The translations under genes and the position numbers were made by a program. The notes below the pieces were generated by a model. It worked only from the letters and a program-made list of their open reading frames with translations. It was not told where the DNA came from and did no database searches. DNA of 9,314 nucleotides from Bacteroidales bacterium UBA1253 (GTDB taxonomy: Bacteria > Bacteroidota > Bacteroidia > Bacteroidales > Paludibacteraceae), in NCBI GenBank assembly GCA_002308815.1, contig DBVX01000065.1, positions 10,299-19,612 on the forward strand, given 5' to 3'. Below, piece after piece: positions 1 through 6,640 of this stretch. Position 1 is the stretch's first letter. Every line of letters begins with the position of its first letter.

Positions 1-704
1 TCGCAGTCAATCTGCGTGAACTCGGGCTGGCGGTCGGCACGCAGGTCTTCATCTCGGAAGCATTTCACTATCTGGAAGTAGCGGTCGAATCCGCTGACCA
101 TCAGCAGTTGCTTGAGTGTCTGTGGCGACTGCGGCAGGGCGTAGAACGTACCCGGGTTCATGCGTGAAGGCACCACGAAGTCGCGTGCGCCTTCGGGGGT
201 CGAATTGACTAGAACGGGTGTTTCCACCTCAAGGAAACCCTGCTCATCGAGGTAGCGGCGCACCTCGAACGCCATCTTGTGCCGCAGTTCGAGGTTTTTG
301 CGGACGGCTGTACGGCGCAGGTCAAGATAGCGGTATTTCATACGGAGGTCGTCGCCGCCGTCGGTGTCGTCCTCGATGGTGAATGGTGGCGTGAGAGCCG
401 GATTGAGCACACGGAGGTCTGTCACCTCTATCTCTATCTCACCGGTGGGGAGTTGCGGGTTTCTGGACTGCCGCTCAATGACCTTGCCGGTGGCTTGCAG
501 CACGTATTCGCGTCCGAGTGTGTTGGCTTGGTCGAAGGCGGGTGTGCCTTGGTTGAAAGCGAGTTGCGTGATGCCGTAGCGGTCGCGCAGGTCAATGAAT
601 GTCATTCCCCCCATTTTGCGGATGCGTTGCACCCATCCGGCGAGGGTGACCGTTTGGTTGATGTCGGCTAGACGCAGTTCGCCGCATGTTCTTGTACGAT
701 ACAT
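1..704 (-). CDS. aspS: Aspartyl-tRNA synthetase, N-terminal 234 residues (runs off left edge)
   Basis: Class II aminoacyl-tRNA synthetase that charges tRNA-Asp (or tRNA-Asp/Asn if non-discriminating) with aspartate in the cytosol. Read from the reverse complement, the frame is open from the ATG at 704-702 to the window edge, giving 234 of the roughly 585 residues usual for bacterial AspRS. Residues about 1-105 form the OB-fold anticodon-binding domain ([20 protein letters not shown] at about 23-42). The catalytic domain follows: [11 protein letters not shown] at 121-131, motif 1 around FLEVETPVL at 157-165, the aspartate-binding stretch [14 protein letters not shown] at 189-202, and motif 2 ([18 protein letters not shown]) at 216-233. 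The start is chosen because [10 protein letters not shown] matches the usual AspRS N-terminus and nothing upstream in frame looks coding. It lies 50 bp after fabD on the same strand with no clear promoter between, so co-transcription is likely. The C-terminal half and GAD insertion lie outside the window. Confidence 0.97.
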   Translation of the reverse strand, partial: MYRTRTCGELRLADINQTVTLAGWVQRIRKMGGMTFIDLRDRYGITQLAFNQGTPAFDQANTLGREYVLQATGKVIERQSRNPQLPTGEIEIEVTDLRVLNPALTPPFTIEDDTDGGDDLRMKYRYLDLRRTAVRKNLELRHKMAFEVRRYLDEQGFLEVETPVLVNSTPEGARDFVVPSRMNPGTFYALPQSPQTLKQLLMVSGFDRYFQIVKCFRDEDLRADRQPEFTQIDC

Positions 705-711
705 ATTTTTC

Positions 712-737
712 AGTTGAGTTGATAGTTGAAAGTTGAA
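712..737. repeat. Short AGTTGA repeat cluster in the fabD-aspS spacer
   Basis: The 50-bp spacer between fabD and aspS carries four copies of AGTTGA on the plus strand, starting at 712, 717, 724 and 731. The last two are successive 7-bp AGTTGAA units. On the transcribed (minus) strand this reads as TCAACT units ending 8 nt before the aspS start codon. The repeat is directly visible. It resembles the short heptamer repeats often found in Bacteroidales intergenic DNA, which is recalled knowledge and not checked here. No function can be assigned. It could be a slipped-strand product with no role, or an unstructured pyrimidine-rich leader for aspS. Confidence 0.6.
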
Positions 738-754
738 AGAAGTGGGATAGTTGC

Positions 755-1624
755 CTACCCCACTTGCACGTTGGGGTCAATCTTGCGGATGAGGCCTTTG
801 AGGACATCGCCCGGACCGAACTCATAGAACTCGGAGGCGCCGTCCAGAATCATGTTCTTGACTGTCTGAGTCCAGCATACGGGGGCGGTGAGTTGGAGGA
901 TGAGGTTCTGCCGTATCTGTTCGGAATCGGTCTGCGGGTAGGCATTGACGTTCTGATAGACGGGGCATACGGGCTTGTGGAAATCCGTGCCGAGTATGGC
1001 ATCCTTGAGTTCCTCGGCGGCGGGCTGCATGAGCGGCGAATGAAAAGCCCCTCCGACGGGCAGTCTGATCGCCCGTTTGGCTCCCGCCGCTTTCAGTTCG
1101 GCGCAGGCCTGCTCCACTCCTTCGATGGTGCCGGATATGACGACCTGTCCGGGGCAGTTGAAGTTGGCGGCGATGACTATGTGTCCGGTTATGCGCTGGC
1201 AGATGTCGCTCACCTGCTCGTCCTTCAGTCCGAGGACTGCCGCCATGGTCGATGGCTCGCGGTCGCAGGCTTTCTGCATGGCCTCGGCGCGTTTGCTCAC
1301 AAGCAGCAGCGCGTCCTCGTAGCGAAGGGCTTCGCAGGCTACCAGCGCGGAGTATTCTCCAAGGCTGTGTCCCGCCACCATGTCGGGCTGCTGGATGGTC
1401 ATTACGCGGCTGGATATAACGCTGTGGATAAACACGGCGGGCTGGGTGACGCGGGTCTGGCGGAGATCCTCATCCGTACCGTTGAACATGATGTCGGTGA
1501 TGGGGAATTGCAGCAGATTGTCAGCCTCTTTGAACATCTGTTGTGCCAGCGGATAGGCATCGTAGAGATCTTTGCCCATTCCGGGATATTGAGCCCCCTG
1601 TCCGGGGAAAACGAATGCGCGCAT
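755..1624 (-). CDS. fabD: Malonyl-CoA:acyl-carrier-protein transacylase
   Basis: Transfers malonyl groups from malonyl-CoA to holo-ACP, the entry step of type II fatty acid synthesis in the cytosol. The 289-residue product is a little shorter than E. coli FabD (about 309). The family signature [12 protein letters not shown] lies at 6-17, with the oxyanion Gln in GQG at 9. The nucleophile elbow GHSLGE is at 85-90 (catalytic Ser-87), the malonate-binding Arg is in KRAEAMQ at about 112, and the catalytic His is in GGAFHSPLM at His-195. NVNA at 225-228 and [11 protein letters not shown] at 268-278 are also typical. E. coli Gln-250 (in PVQW) aligns with Cys-250 here, but that residue is thought to act through its main chain, so activity should be kept. 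Start ATG at 1624-1622 puts the protein directly at [10 protein letters not shown]. The leader ACTAAATTAACATAACACA has no Shine-Dalgarno. It probably has its own promoter and leads into aspS. Confidence 0.97.
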   Translation of the reverse strand: MRAFVFPGQGAQYPGMGKDLYDAYPLAQQMFKEADNLLQFPITDIMFNGTDEDLRQTRVTQPAVFIHSVISSRVMTIQQPDMVAGHSLGEYSALVACEALRYEDALLLVSKRAEAMQKACDREPSTMAAVLGLKDEQVSDICQRITGHIVIAANFNCPGQVVISGTIEGVEQACAELKAAGAKRAIRLPVGGAFHSPLMQPAAEELKDAILGTDFHKPVCPVYQNVNAYPQTDSEQIRQNLILQLTAPVCWTQTVKNMILDGASEFYEFGPGDVLKGLIRKIDPNVQVG

Positions 1625-1648
1625 TGTGTTATGTTAATTTAGTTGTGC

Positions 1649-1667
1649 CGCAGGCAGGATGCCTGCG
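1649..1667. other. Perfect 8-bp palindrome (3-nt loop) in the fabD leader
   Basis: CGCAGGCA (1649-1656) and TGCCTGCG (1660-1667) are exact reverse complements separated by three bases, making a GC-rich stem-loop 25 bp before the fabD start. No T tract follows on either strand, so it does not look like an intrinsic terminator. Given the promoter proposed at 1683-1716, it would sit within roughly the first 30 nt of the fabD 5' UTR. It could be an mRNA-stabilising hairpin, an operator for a dimeric regulator, or a member of a dispersed REP-like palindrome family. The sequence alone cannot decide between these. Confidence 0.55.
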
Positions 1668-1682
1668 TACCGAAATTCGCGG

Positions 1683-1716
1683 CAAAATTACAGTAAGATT
1701 TGTACGTGTGCAAAAA
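1683..1716 (-). promoter_or_regulatory. Candidate Bacteroidota promoter for fabD-aspS
   Basis: On the minus strand, TTTTTG (1716-1711) is followed after exactly 20 nt by TAATTTTG (1690-1683). This matches the Bacteroidota consensus of a -33 TTG/TTTG element, about 20 nt, then -7 TAnnTTTG. Transcription would start near 1675-1678, giving a 5' UTR of about 50 nt that contains the palindrome at 1649-1667. The motif match is seen; promoter activity is inferred. Confidence 0.6.
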
Positions 1717-1734
1717 GAGATGGATTTTTGGCAC
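1708..1734 (-). terminator. Weak hairpin just after the ettA stop, possible terminator
   Basis: GTGCAAAAA (1708-1716) can pair with TTTTTGGCAC (1725-1734) with one bulged base, giving a nine-pair stem around an eight-base loop. It begins three bases after the ettA stop codon. The stem is mostly A-T and is not followed by a separate U tract, so it is at best a poor intrinsic terminator. It also shares bases with the -33 element of the proposed fabD promoter, so the A and T runs may exist for that reason alone. Confidence 0.22.
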
Positions 1735-1736
1735 AA

Positions 1737-3410
1737 TCATACCAGTTTCTTGTAATGTATGCGCTTGGGTTCCGCGCTGTCCTCTCCGAGACGGAGGCGT
1801 TTGTTCTGTTCGTATTCGCTGTATGAGCCTTCGAACCAGAAGACGCGGCTGTCTCCTTCGTAGGCGAGTATATGTGTGCAGATGCGGTCGAGGAACCAGC
1901 GGTCGTGGCTGATGACGACGGCGCAGCCTGCGAAGTTCTCCAGACCCTCTTCAAGAGCGCGCAACGTATTGACATCTATATCGTTGGTCGGCTCGTCCAA
2001 AAGCAGTACATTAGCCTCTGATTTGAGCGTCAGAGCGAGGTGCAGCCGGTTGCGTTCGCCGCCGGAGAGTACGCCGCACTTCTTCTCCTGGTCTGCGCCT
2101 GTGAAGTTGAACCGGCTGAGGTAGGCGCGGGCGTTGATTTCCCTGCCTCCCACGCGGATGAACTCCGTACCGCCGGAAATGGTCTCATAGACGGTTTTTT
2201 CAGGGTCTATGTTTGAGTGTACCTGATCCACATATCCGATGCGGACGGTCTCGCCCACGGAGAACGTGCCTTTGTCGGCTTTCTCCATGCCCATTATCAT
2301 GCGGAACAGGGTCGTCTTGCCTGCGCCGTTGGGGCCTATCACGCCCACTATGCCGTTGGGCGGGAGCATGAAGTTCATGTCTTCGAACAGCAGCCGGTCA
2401 CCGAACGACTTGGCGACGCCTTCGGCGTTGATGACCTTGTTGCCGAGGCGCGGGCCGTTGGGAATGAATATCTCCAGTTTCTCCTCGCGTTCTTTCTGTT
2501 CTTCGTTCAGCATACGGTCGTAGGCGGCGAGTCGGGCTTTGCCTTTGGCTTGTCGGGCTTTGGGGACCATACGCACCCATTCCAGTTCGCGTTCGAGGGT
2601 CTTGCGTCGTTTGGAGGCCTGTTTCTCCTCCTGCGCCATACGGGTGGTTTTCTGTTCAAGCCACGAGGAATAGTTGCCCTTCCACGGGATGCCCTCTCCA
2701 CGATCAAGTTCAAGTATCCATCCCGCCACGTTGTCAAGGAAATAGCGGTCGTGGGTGATGCAGATGACCGTACCGGCGTATTGGTGCAGATGCTGCTCCA
2801 ACCAGTCGATAGACTCGGCATCGAGGTGGTTGGTCGGCTCGTCAAGGAGCAGGATGTCAGGCTGTTGGAGCAGCAGGCGGCACAGTGCCACACGCCGTCT
2901 TTCTCCGCCGCTGAGGTTCTTTACAAGTGCATCGTCATCGGGGCAGCGGAGGGCATCCATCGCACGGTTTAGCCGCTGGTCTATGTTCCAAGCGTCGCAG
3001 GCATCCAGCCTGTCCTGCAGTTCCGCCTGACGAGCAAGGAGTTTGTCGAAGTCCGCATCGGGTTCGGCGAAGGCGGCATTGACCTGCTCGTATTCGGCAA
3101 GTGCGTCCATCACGGGCTGCACGCCTTCCTCCACGCACTGGCGGACGGTCTTTTCGGGGTCGAGTTTGGGGTCTTGCTCAAGGTACCCCACAGTATAGCC
3201 GGGCGAGAAAACAACTTGTCCGTCGTAGTTCTTCTCCACGCCGGCGATAATCTTCATCAGCGTGGACTTGCCCGCGCCGTTCAGACCGATGATGCCTATC
3301 TTCGCACCGTAGAAGAAACTGAGATAGATATTGTTCAATACTTTTTTCTGCGGGCTGAAGGCTTTGCTTACGCCCACCATCGAGAAGATGATTTTCTTGT
3401 CGTCTGCCAT
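1737..3410 (-). CDS. ettA: Energy-dependent translational throttle protein EttA (ABC-F ATPase)
   Basis: Soluble ABC-F protein with two fused ATP-binding domains and no membrane part. EttA binds the ribosomal E site and gates entry into elongation according to the ATP/ADP ratio. The 557-residue product matches the roughly 555 of E. coli EttA. Domain 1 has Walker A GLNGAGKST (42-50), signature LSGGE (166-170) and Walker B with DEPTNHLD (186-197). The arm segment falls at about 95-140 and the charged interdomain linker at about 240-320. Domain 2 has Walker A GPNGAGKTT (359-367), LSGGE (448-452) and DEPTNDID (472-479). The EttA-type block DNVAGWILELDRGEGIPWKG (226-245) separates it from Uup, YheS and antibiotic-resistance ABC-Fs. 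The frame is open upstream to a Met at 3470, but MADDKKIIFS at 3410 is the normal N-terminus, and the upstream extension lies across the proposed promoter. The leader has no Shine-Dalgarno. Confidence 0.95.
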   Translation of the reverse strand: MADDKKIIFSMVGVSKAFSPQKKVLNNIYLSFFYGAKIGIIGLNGAGKSTLMKIIAGVEKNYDGQVVFSPGYTVGYLEQDPKLDPEKTVRQCVEEGVQPVMDALAEYEQVNAAFAEPDADFDKLLARQAELQDRLDACDAWNIDQRLNRAMDALRCPDDDALVKNLSGGERRRVALCRLLLQQPDILLLDEPTNHLDAESIDWLEQHLHQYAGTVICITHDRYFLDNVAGWILELDRGEGIPWKGNYSSWLEQKTTRMAQEEKQASKRRKTLERELEWVRMVPKARQAKGKARLAAYDRMLNEEQKEREEKLEIFIPNGPRLGNKVINAEGVAKSFGDRLLFEDMNFMLPPNGIVGVIGPNGAGKTTLFRMIMGMEKADKGTFSVGETVRIGYVDQVHSNIDPEKTVYETISGGTEFIRVGGREINARAYLSRFNFTGADQEKKCGVLSGGERNRLHLALTLKSEANVLLLDEPTNDIDVNTLRALEEGLENFAGCAVVISHDRWFLDRICTHILAYEGDSRVFWFEGSYSEYEQNKRLRLGEDSAEPKRIHYKKLV

Positions 3411-3439
3411 AGTGTATGGTTGTGATTGGTTTCCGCCTG

Positions 3440-3473
3440 CAAAGGAAAGCATTATTTGCGGAACCGGCAAATA
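3440..3473 (-). promoter_or_regulatory. Candidate promoter for ettA
   Basis: On the minus strand, TATTTG (3473-3468) is followed after exactly 20 nt by TTCCTTTG (3447-3440), one base off the Bacteroidota -7 consensus TAnnTTTG. Transcription would begin around 3433 and give a 5' UTR of about 20-25 nt to the ATG at 3410. The location supports the shorter ettA start. Confidence 0.5.
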
Positions 3474-3518
3474 TTTCCTTCCGAATAGGCTGATTTGTCG
3501 CTTTCGGTCAGTCGTTTC

Positions 3519-3549
3519 TTGCGTATCTTCGGGAATGGTTTTACCTTTG
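3519..3549 (+). promoter_or_regulatory. Candidate promoter for the tRNA-editing gene and MATE gene
   Basis: TTG at 3519-3521 is followed after exactly 20 nt by TACCTTTG at 3542-3549, a full match to the Bacteroidota -7 element TAnnTTTG. The expected transcription start is near 3555-3557, leaving a leader of only about 17-20 nt before the ATG at 3574. It is divergent from the ettA promoter, with the two -33 elements about 45 bp apart. Confidence 0.65.
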
Positions 3550-3573
3550 CCGCCGTTTTAATTCTACGATTCT

Positions 3574-4116
3574 ATGGACAGTAATCTGATTATCTCCGAC
3601 CGTCAAGAGAAGGTGCTGCGCTACCTGGAGGAGCACGGCATCCCATACTCCACCTACAACCATCCCGAGGGCAAAACCATCGAGGAGGCGAAGCGCTGGT
3701 GGCGCGACGACGGCAGCGTGCATTGCAAGAACATCTTCATGCGCAACCACAAGGGCAACCAGCACTACCTCATCTGCTTCCCTTGTGATTACGACCTTGC
3801 CATCCACGACATCGAGCACTGGCTCAAGGACGTGCTGGTGGCGCAGGGACAGCCCGCCCCGGGCAAACTCTCCTTCGCCTCGCCGGAGCGTATGATGCGC
3901 TACCTCGGACTCGAGCCGGGCAGCGTCAGCCCATTCGGACTGATTAACGACACCGAGCATCACGTCATCCTTTTCTTGGACAGCCGCCTGAAGGAGGCAT
4001 CCTCATTGAGTTTCCATCCCAACGACTGCCGTGGCACGGTGGTCATCTCGCAGGAGGCATTCCAACAGTACCTTGCCCTCGTCGGCAACAAGGTCGAGTA
4101 TATCCGGACCGCCTGA
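3574..4116 (+). CDS. Prolyl-tRNA editing protein, YbaK/ProXp-ala (PrdX) family
   Basis: Freestanding member of the YbaK/INS superfamily. It is predicted to hydrolyse mischarged aminoacyl-tRNA in trans, most likely Ala-tRNA(Pro), after prolyl-tRNA synthetase has made an error. The 180-residue protein is full length. It shows the conserved substrate-side Lys-Asn pair in CKNIFMRNHKGNQHYL (Lys-52, Asn-53), the helix with KLSFASPERMMRYLGLEPGS (98-117), the signature SPFGLINDTEH (119-129), and the terminal FHPND (147-151). The block order and the GLIND motif fit the PrdX/ProXp-ala branch better than the Cys-tRNA(Pro) deacylase YbaK itself. Exact tRNA specificity is inferred. The start ATG at 3574 gives MDSNLIISDRQEKV, has no Shine-Dalgarno, and follows a well-matched promoter. 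The stop TGA is 15 nt before the MATE gene, so the two are probably co-transcribed. Confidence 0.88.
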   Translation: MDSNLIISDRQEKVLRYLEEHGIPYSTYNHPEGKTIEEAKRWWRDDGSVHCKNIFMRNHKGNQHYLICFPCDYDLAIHDIEHWLKDVLVAQGQPAPGKLSFASPERMMRYLGLEPGSVSPFGLINDTEHHVILFLDSRLKEASSLSFHPNDCRGTVVISQEAFQQYLALVGNKVEYIRTA

Positions 4117-4131
4117 CCGGTTTCATAAAGA

Positions 4132-5514
4132 ATGTCCTTCCGCGACTACATACCCTATTACCGCCGCAACCTGAAAGTGGCACTGCCCGTTATGCTGACG
4201 CATGTGGGAGCGTCGCTGGTCGGGCTGGTGGACACGATGATGGTCGGGCGTTTCTCGACCACCGCGCTTGCCGCCGTCTCCCTTTCCAACGCCATCTTCT
4301 TCACGGTGATGGTCTTTGCCATGGGTGCGCTGATGGGGCTTACGCCGCTGGTCAGTCAGCAGGTCGGCAGGAAAGCGTCCGCTGAAGCCGATGGGGGCGA
4401 GGACGCGCGTATCGCCCATTTGCTGCGCGCATCAATGGTTATGACACTCGTTCTGACCGTACTGACCGTTGTCCCGCTCGCCGCTGTCATACCTTTTATG
4501 GGGTCGCTGGGTCAGGATCCGCAGGTGGTGGCGGAGGCGCGGATGTACTATCTGCTGATTGTCATATCGCTTGTTCCTTTCCTCTTCTTCTGCACCGAGA
4601 AGCAGTTCCTCGAGGGGCTGGGCAATACAACCGTGGCGATGGTCATATCCATAGCGATGAACCTGCTCAACGTGGCTCTGAACTACATCCTCATCTACGG
4701 TCATCTCGGCTTGCCAGCCATGGGTGCGACCGGAGCGGGTATCGCCACGCTCATATCCCGCACGCTGCTGCCTGTACTCTTCTTTGCGTTCATCTGGTTC
4801 CGCAGGGAGTGGCGGTGGTATCTCCGTGACCGCAGCGGCAGACCTCTGCGGCCCGTACTCAGTGAGTTGTGGAAGGTGGGCGCGCCCATCGGGATGCAGA
4901 CATGGATTGAGACCGTCACCTTCACCCTCACGACCGTCATTGTGGGCTGGCTGGGAAAGGAATCCATCGCCGCGCACCAGATTGCCACGCAGATTGCCGA
5001 TCTTACCTTTATGCTGGCGTTGGGAGTGGGCAGCGCGACCACTATCCGCGTCTCCTACCAGTTGGGCAAGGGCGACCTGCTCGCCGTCCGCATGGCGGGC
5101 AACGCGAGCATTCATCTGGTGCTGCTGATGAACACCATCGGTGCGGTGCTGATGATCAGTTTCCGCCACTATATACCGGTACTCTTCACCGACGACCCGG
5201 CGGTCATCGGCATAGCCTCATCCCTCATCCTCTGTGCGGGCATTTTCCAGTACGCCGACGGGCTGCAGTGTGTCGGCGCGGCGATGCTGCGCGGACTGAC
5301 CGATGTGCGCCGCCCGATGGTCTATGCCTTCATCGCCTATATCGTCATCTCCATGCCCGTCGGGCTGGTCTGCACCTTCACGCTCGGGATGGGGGCGGTG
5401 GGCATGTGGGTCGCCTTTATCTTCTCGCTCTCCATCGCCGCCTTGCTCTTCCATGTGCGGTTCAGAAGGAAACTCGGTCGCCTATCCAAGCAATCGTTGC
5501 ATACGCAGCCATAA
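4132..5514 (+). CDS. MATE-family multidrug/cation efflux transporter
   Basis: Inner-membrane exporter of the multidrug and toxic compound extrusion family (NorM/DinF-like), which exchanges organic cations or other substrates for Na+ or H+. The 460 residues form two six-helix halves. The first half starts with VALPVMLTHVGASLVGLVDTMMVG (16-39; the VDTMMVG segment is a family hallmark). The second begins after the cytoplasmic loop rich in Arg at about 224-240, with WKVGAPIGMQTWIE (247-260), the counterpart of the first-half entry helix. EKQFLEGLGNT (156-166) and DGLQCVGAAMLRGLTDVRRPM (376-396) are equivalent loop motifs in each half. The tail is basic and short. The substrate cannot be told from sequence. 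Its last 33 bp overlap the 3' end of the convergent glycan gene, leaving no room for a terminator between them. GC is clearly high: the line 4201-4260 is about 65% by hand count. Confidence 0.93.
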   Translation: MSFRDYIPYYRRNLKVALPVMLTHVGASLVGLVDTMMVGRFSTTALAAVSLSNAIFFTVMVFAMGALMGLTPLVSQQVGRKASAEADGGEDARIAHLLRASMVMTLVLTVLTVVPLAAVIPFMGSLGQDPQVVAEARMYYLLIVISLVPFLFFCTEKQFLEGLGNTTVAMVISIAMNLLNVALNYILIYGHLGLPAMGATGAGIATLISRTLLPVLFFAFIWFRREWRWYLRDRSGRPLRPVLSELWKVGAPIGMQTWIETVTFTLTTVIVGWLGKESIAAHQIATQIADLTFMLALGVGSATTIRVSYQLGKGDLLAVRMAGNASIHLVLLMNTIGAVLMISFRHYIPVLFTDDPAVIGIASSLILCAGIFQYADGLQCVGAAMLRGLTDVRRPMVYAFIAYIVISMPVGLVCTFTLGMGAVGMWVAFIFSLSIAALLFHVRFRRKLGRLSKQSLHTQP

Positions 5515-6630
5515 AGCGGTTTGTTCCAATTGCGATGATTTGCCCAGTCGGCATAAGAAACGGTAGATTCTGTTCTGCCTCCGTTCACACCACTGCGAAC
5601 CGTAGTAGAACCCTGATGTGGTGAATATCCCCATACAGATGACAGACAGCAACTGCATGGCGGCAGGCAGACGCAGCAAGTAGCAGATATACCATACGCC
5701 GACAATGAAAAGGTTGGCGGTAATGATGCAGGAAGATGCTCTGAAATGGGAGAATCCCAGTTCGATAAAACGGTGATGGAGGTGCCGCTTGTCCGCATGA
5801 AAGGGATGGATGCCGCGCACAATACGGTCGGTCATCACGCGGAGTGTGTCAAAAACGGGAATGCAGAGAACGGCGAGGCATAGGGCGGTGCGGATGATGA
5901 CGGCTTCGGATTCATGTGCCGCCAGCAGGAGGAAAGCGGACGGCTGAACGCCGATCAGCAGCGCATAGGTGTTGATCACCAGAACGGATCCGATGAAGAG
6001 ACTGCCGCCGTCGCCGATGTACATCTTGCTTCTCTTGCCGAACACGTTATGCAGGTAGAACGGAACGAGTGCCGCAGCGCACAGACCTGACAGGAACGCA
6101 TGTCCCGTATCGCCCGTGCGGAGGAAGATACAGGCGAAGATGCCGCTTGCCATAATGCCGAAACCCGATGACAGCCCGTCAATGCCGTCAATCATATTGA
6201 CCGCATTGATGACACCGACCCCCGCTATAATCAGGATTGCAAGAAGGGAAAAAAGTAACAGCGGGTGGATGTTGCAGCAACTGTCGAGTTGTCCCGTATA
6301 ATTCAGGAAAAAAAGGATGCAGACAAGAACCAACTCCAATATGAACCGCAGTGTTGCCGACAGGTCTCTCACGTCATCCGCGATGCCGATGAGGAGCATT
6401 GCCGCCATCACCAGTTGTTCGCTTATGGTTATTCCCCCTCCCCCTGCAGCCAGAAGCGGAACAAAAACACCTGCCGCCACAACGATCCCCCCCATACTTG
6501 GCACAGGATCTGACTGCAGTTTGCGGACATTCGGACTGTCCACAAGATTGTACTTGCGCGCCGCTTTAAGAACAAATGGGAAAAGCAGAAACGAGACAAG
6601 AAACGCGGCTATGTAATATAGAAAACCCAT
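5482..6630 (-). CDS. WecA/TagO-like polyprenyl-phosphate HexNAc-1-phosphate transferase (MraY family)
   Basis: Polytopic inner-membrane enzyme expected to move a HexNAc-1-phosphate, usually GlcNAc-1-P, from a UDP-sugar to undecaprenyl phosphate, starting O-antigen, capsule or exopolysaccharide. The 382 residues contain about ten or eleven hydrophobic segments. Family motifs in order are PVPSMGG (42-48), the Mg-binding Asp pair in IADDVRDLS (83-91), NAVNMIDGIDGLSSG (142-156), IGDGGS (205-210), and the cytoplasmic HADKRHLHHR loop (278-287). The HLHHR loop points to the WecA/TagO branch and not to MraY, the peptidoglycan enzyme. The frame is open to a Met at 6693, but that start would overlap the upstream gene by 53 bp. 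The ATG at 6630, 10 nt after the upstream stop, gives the normal N-terminus MGFLYYIAAF. It is the last gene of the glycan operon. The sugar specificity is inferred. Confidence 0.9.
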   Translation of the reverse strand: MGFLYYIAAFLVSFLLFPFVLKAARKYNLVDSPNVRKLQSDPVPSMGGIVVAAGVFVPLLAAGGGGITISEQLVMAAMLLIGIADDVRDLSATLRFILELVLVCILFFLNYTGQLDSCCNIHPLLLFSLLAILIIAGVGVINAVNMIDGIDGLSSGFGIMASGIFACIFLRTGDTGHAFLSGLCAAALVPFYLHNVFGKRSKMYIGDGGSLFIGSVLVINTYALLIGVQPSAFLLLAAHESEAVIIRTALCLAVLCIPVFDTLRVMTDRIVRGIHPFHADKRHLHHRFIELGFSHFRASSCIITANLFIVGVWYICYLLRLPAAMQLLSVICMGIFTTSGFYYGSQWCERRQNRIYRFLCRLGKSSQLEQTALWLRMQRLLG

Positions 6631-6640
6631 GAGTTGCCGC

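Noticed and set aside
429..440. ATAGAGATAGAG direct repeat inside aspS (minus strand)
   Set aside because: It encodes the ordinary Ile-Glu-Ile-Glu stretch (residues 90-93 region) of the protein and needs no other explanation.
279..671. A 130-codon plus-strand frame at the left edge
   Set aside because: It is antisense to the anticodon-binding region of aspS, which is unmistakable on the minus strand.
764..1642. A 292-codon open frame on the plus strand opposite fabD
   Set aside because: It lies entirely antisense to a clear fabD with all catalytic motifs, shows no recognisable domain, and is the kind of long shadow frame expected opposite GC-rich coding DNA.
2217..2972. A 251-codon plus-strand frame opposite ettA
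   Set aside because: Antisense to the ABC-F coding sequence, with a His/Gly/Phe-rich composition typical of a shadow frame and no promoter or start context.
3411..3470. Twenty-residue N-terminal extension of EttA (start at 3470)
   Set aside because: The extension is not typical of EttA and would place the start upstream of most of the proposed promoter. MADDKK at 3410 fits the family.
3541..3963. A 140-codon minus-strand frame opposite the tRNA-editing gene, reaching into the divergent promoter region
   Set aside because: It would overlap both the conserved YbaK-domain gene and the promoter elements, and has no recognisable motif.
4432..5169. A 245-codon minus-strand frame opposite the MATE gene
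   Set aside because: Its translation is rich in His, Arg, Gln and Glu, which is what the complement of membrane-protein codons gives. The sense strand encodes a convincing transporter.
5515..5640. Possible terminator after the MATE gene
   Set aside because: No GC-rich hairpin with a T tract was found on the plus strand here, and the region is coding for the convergent gene.
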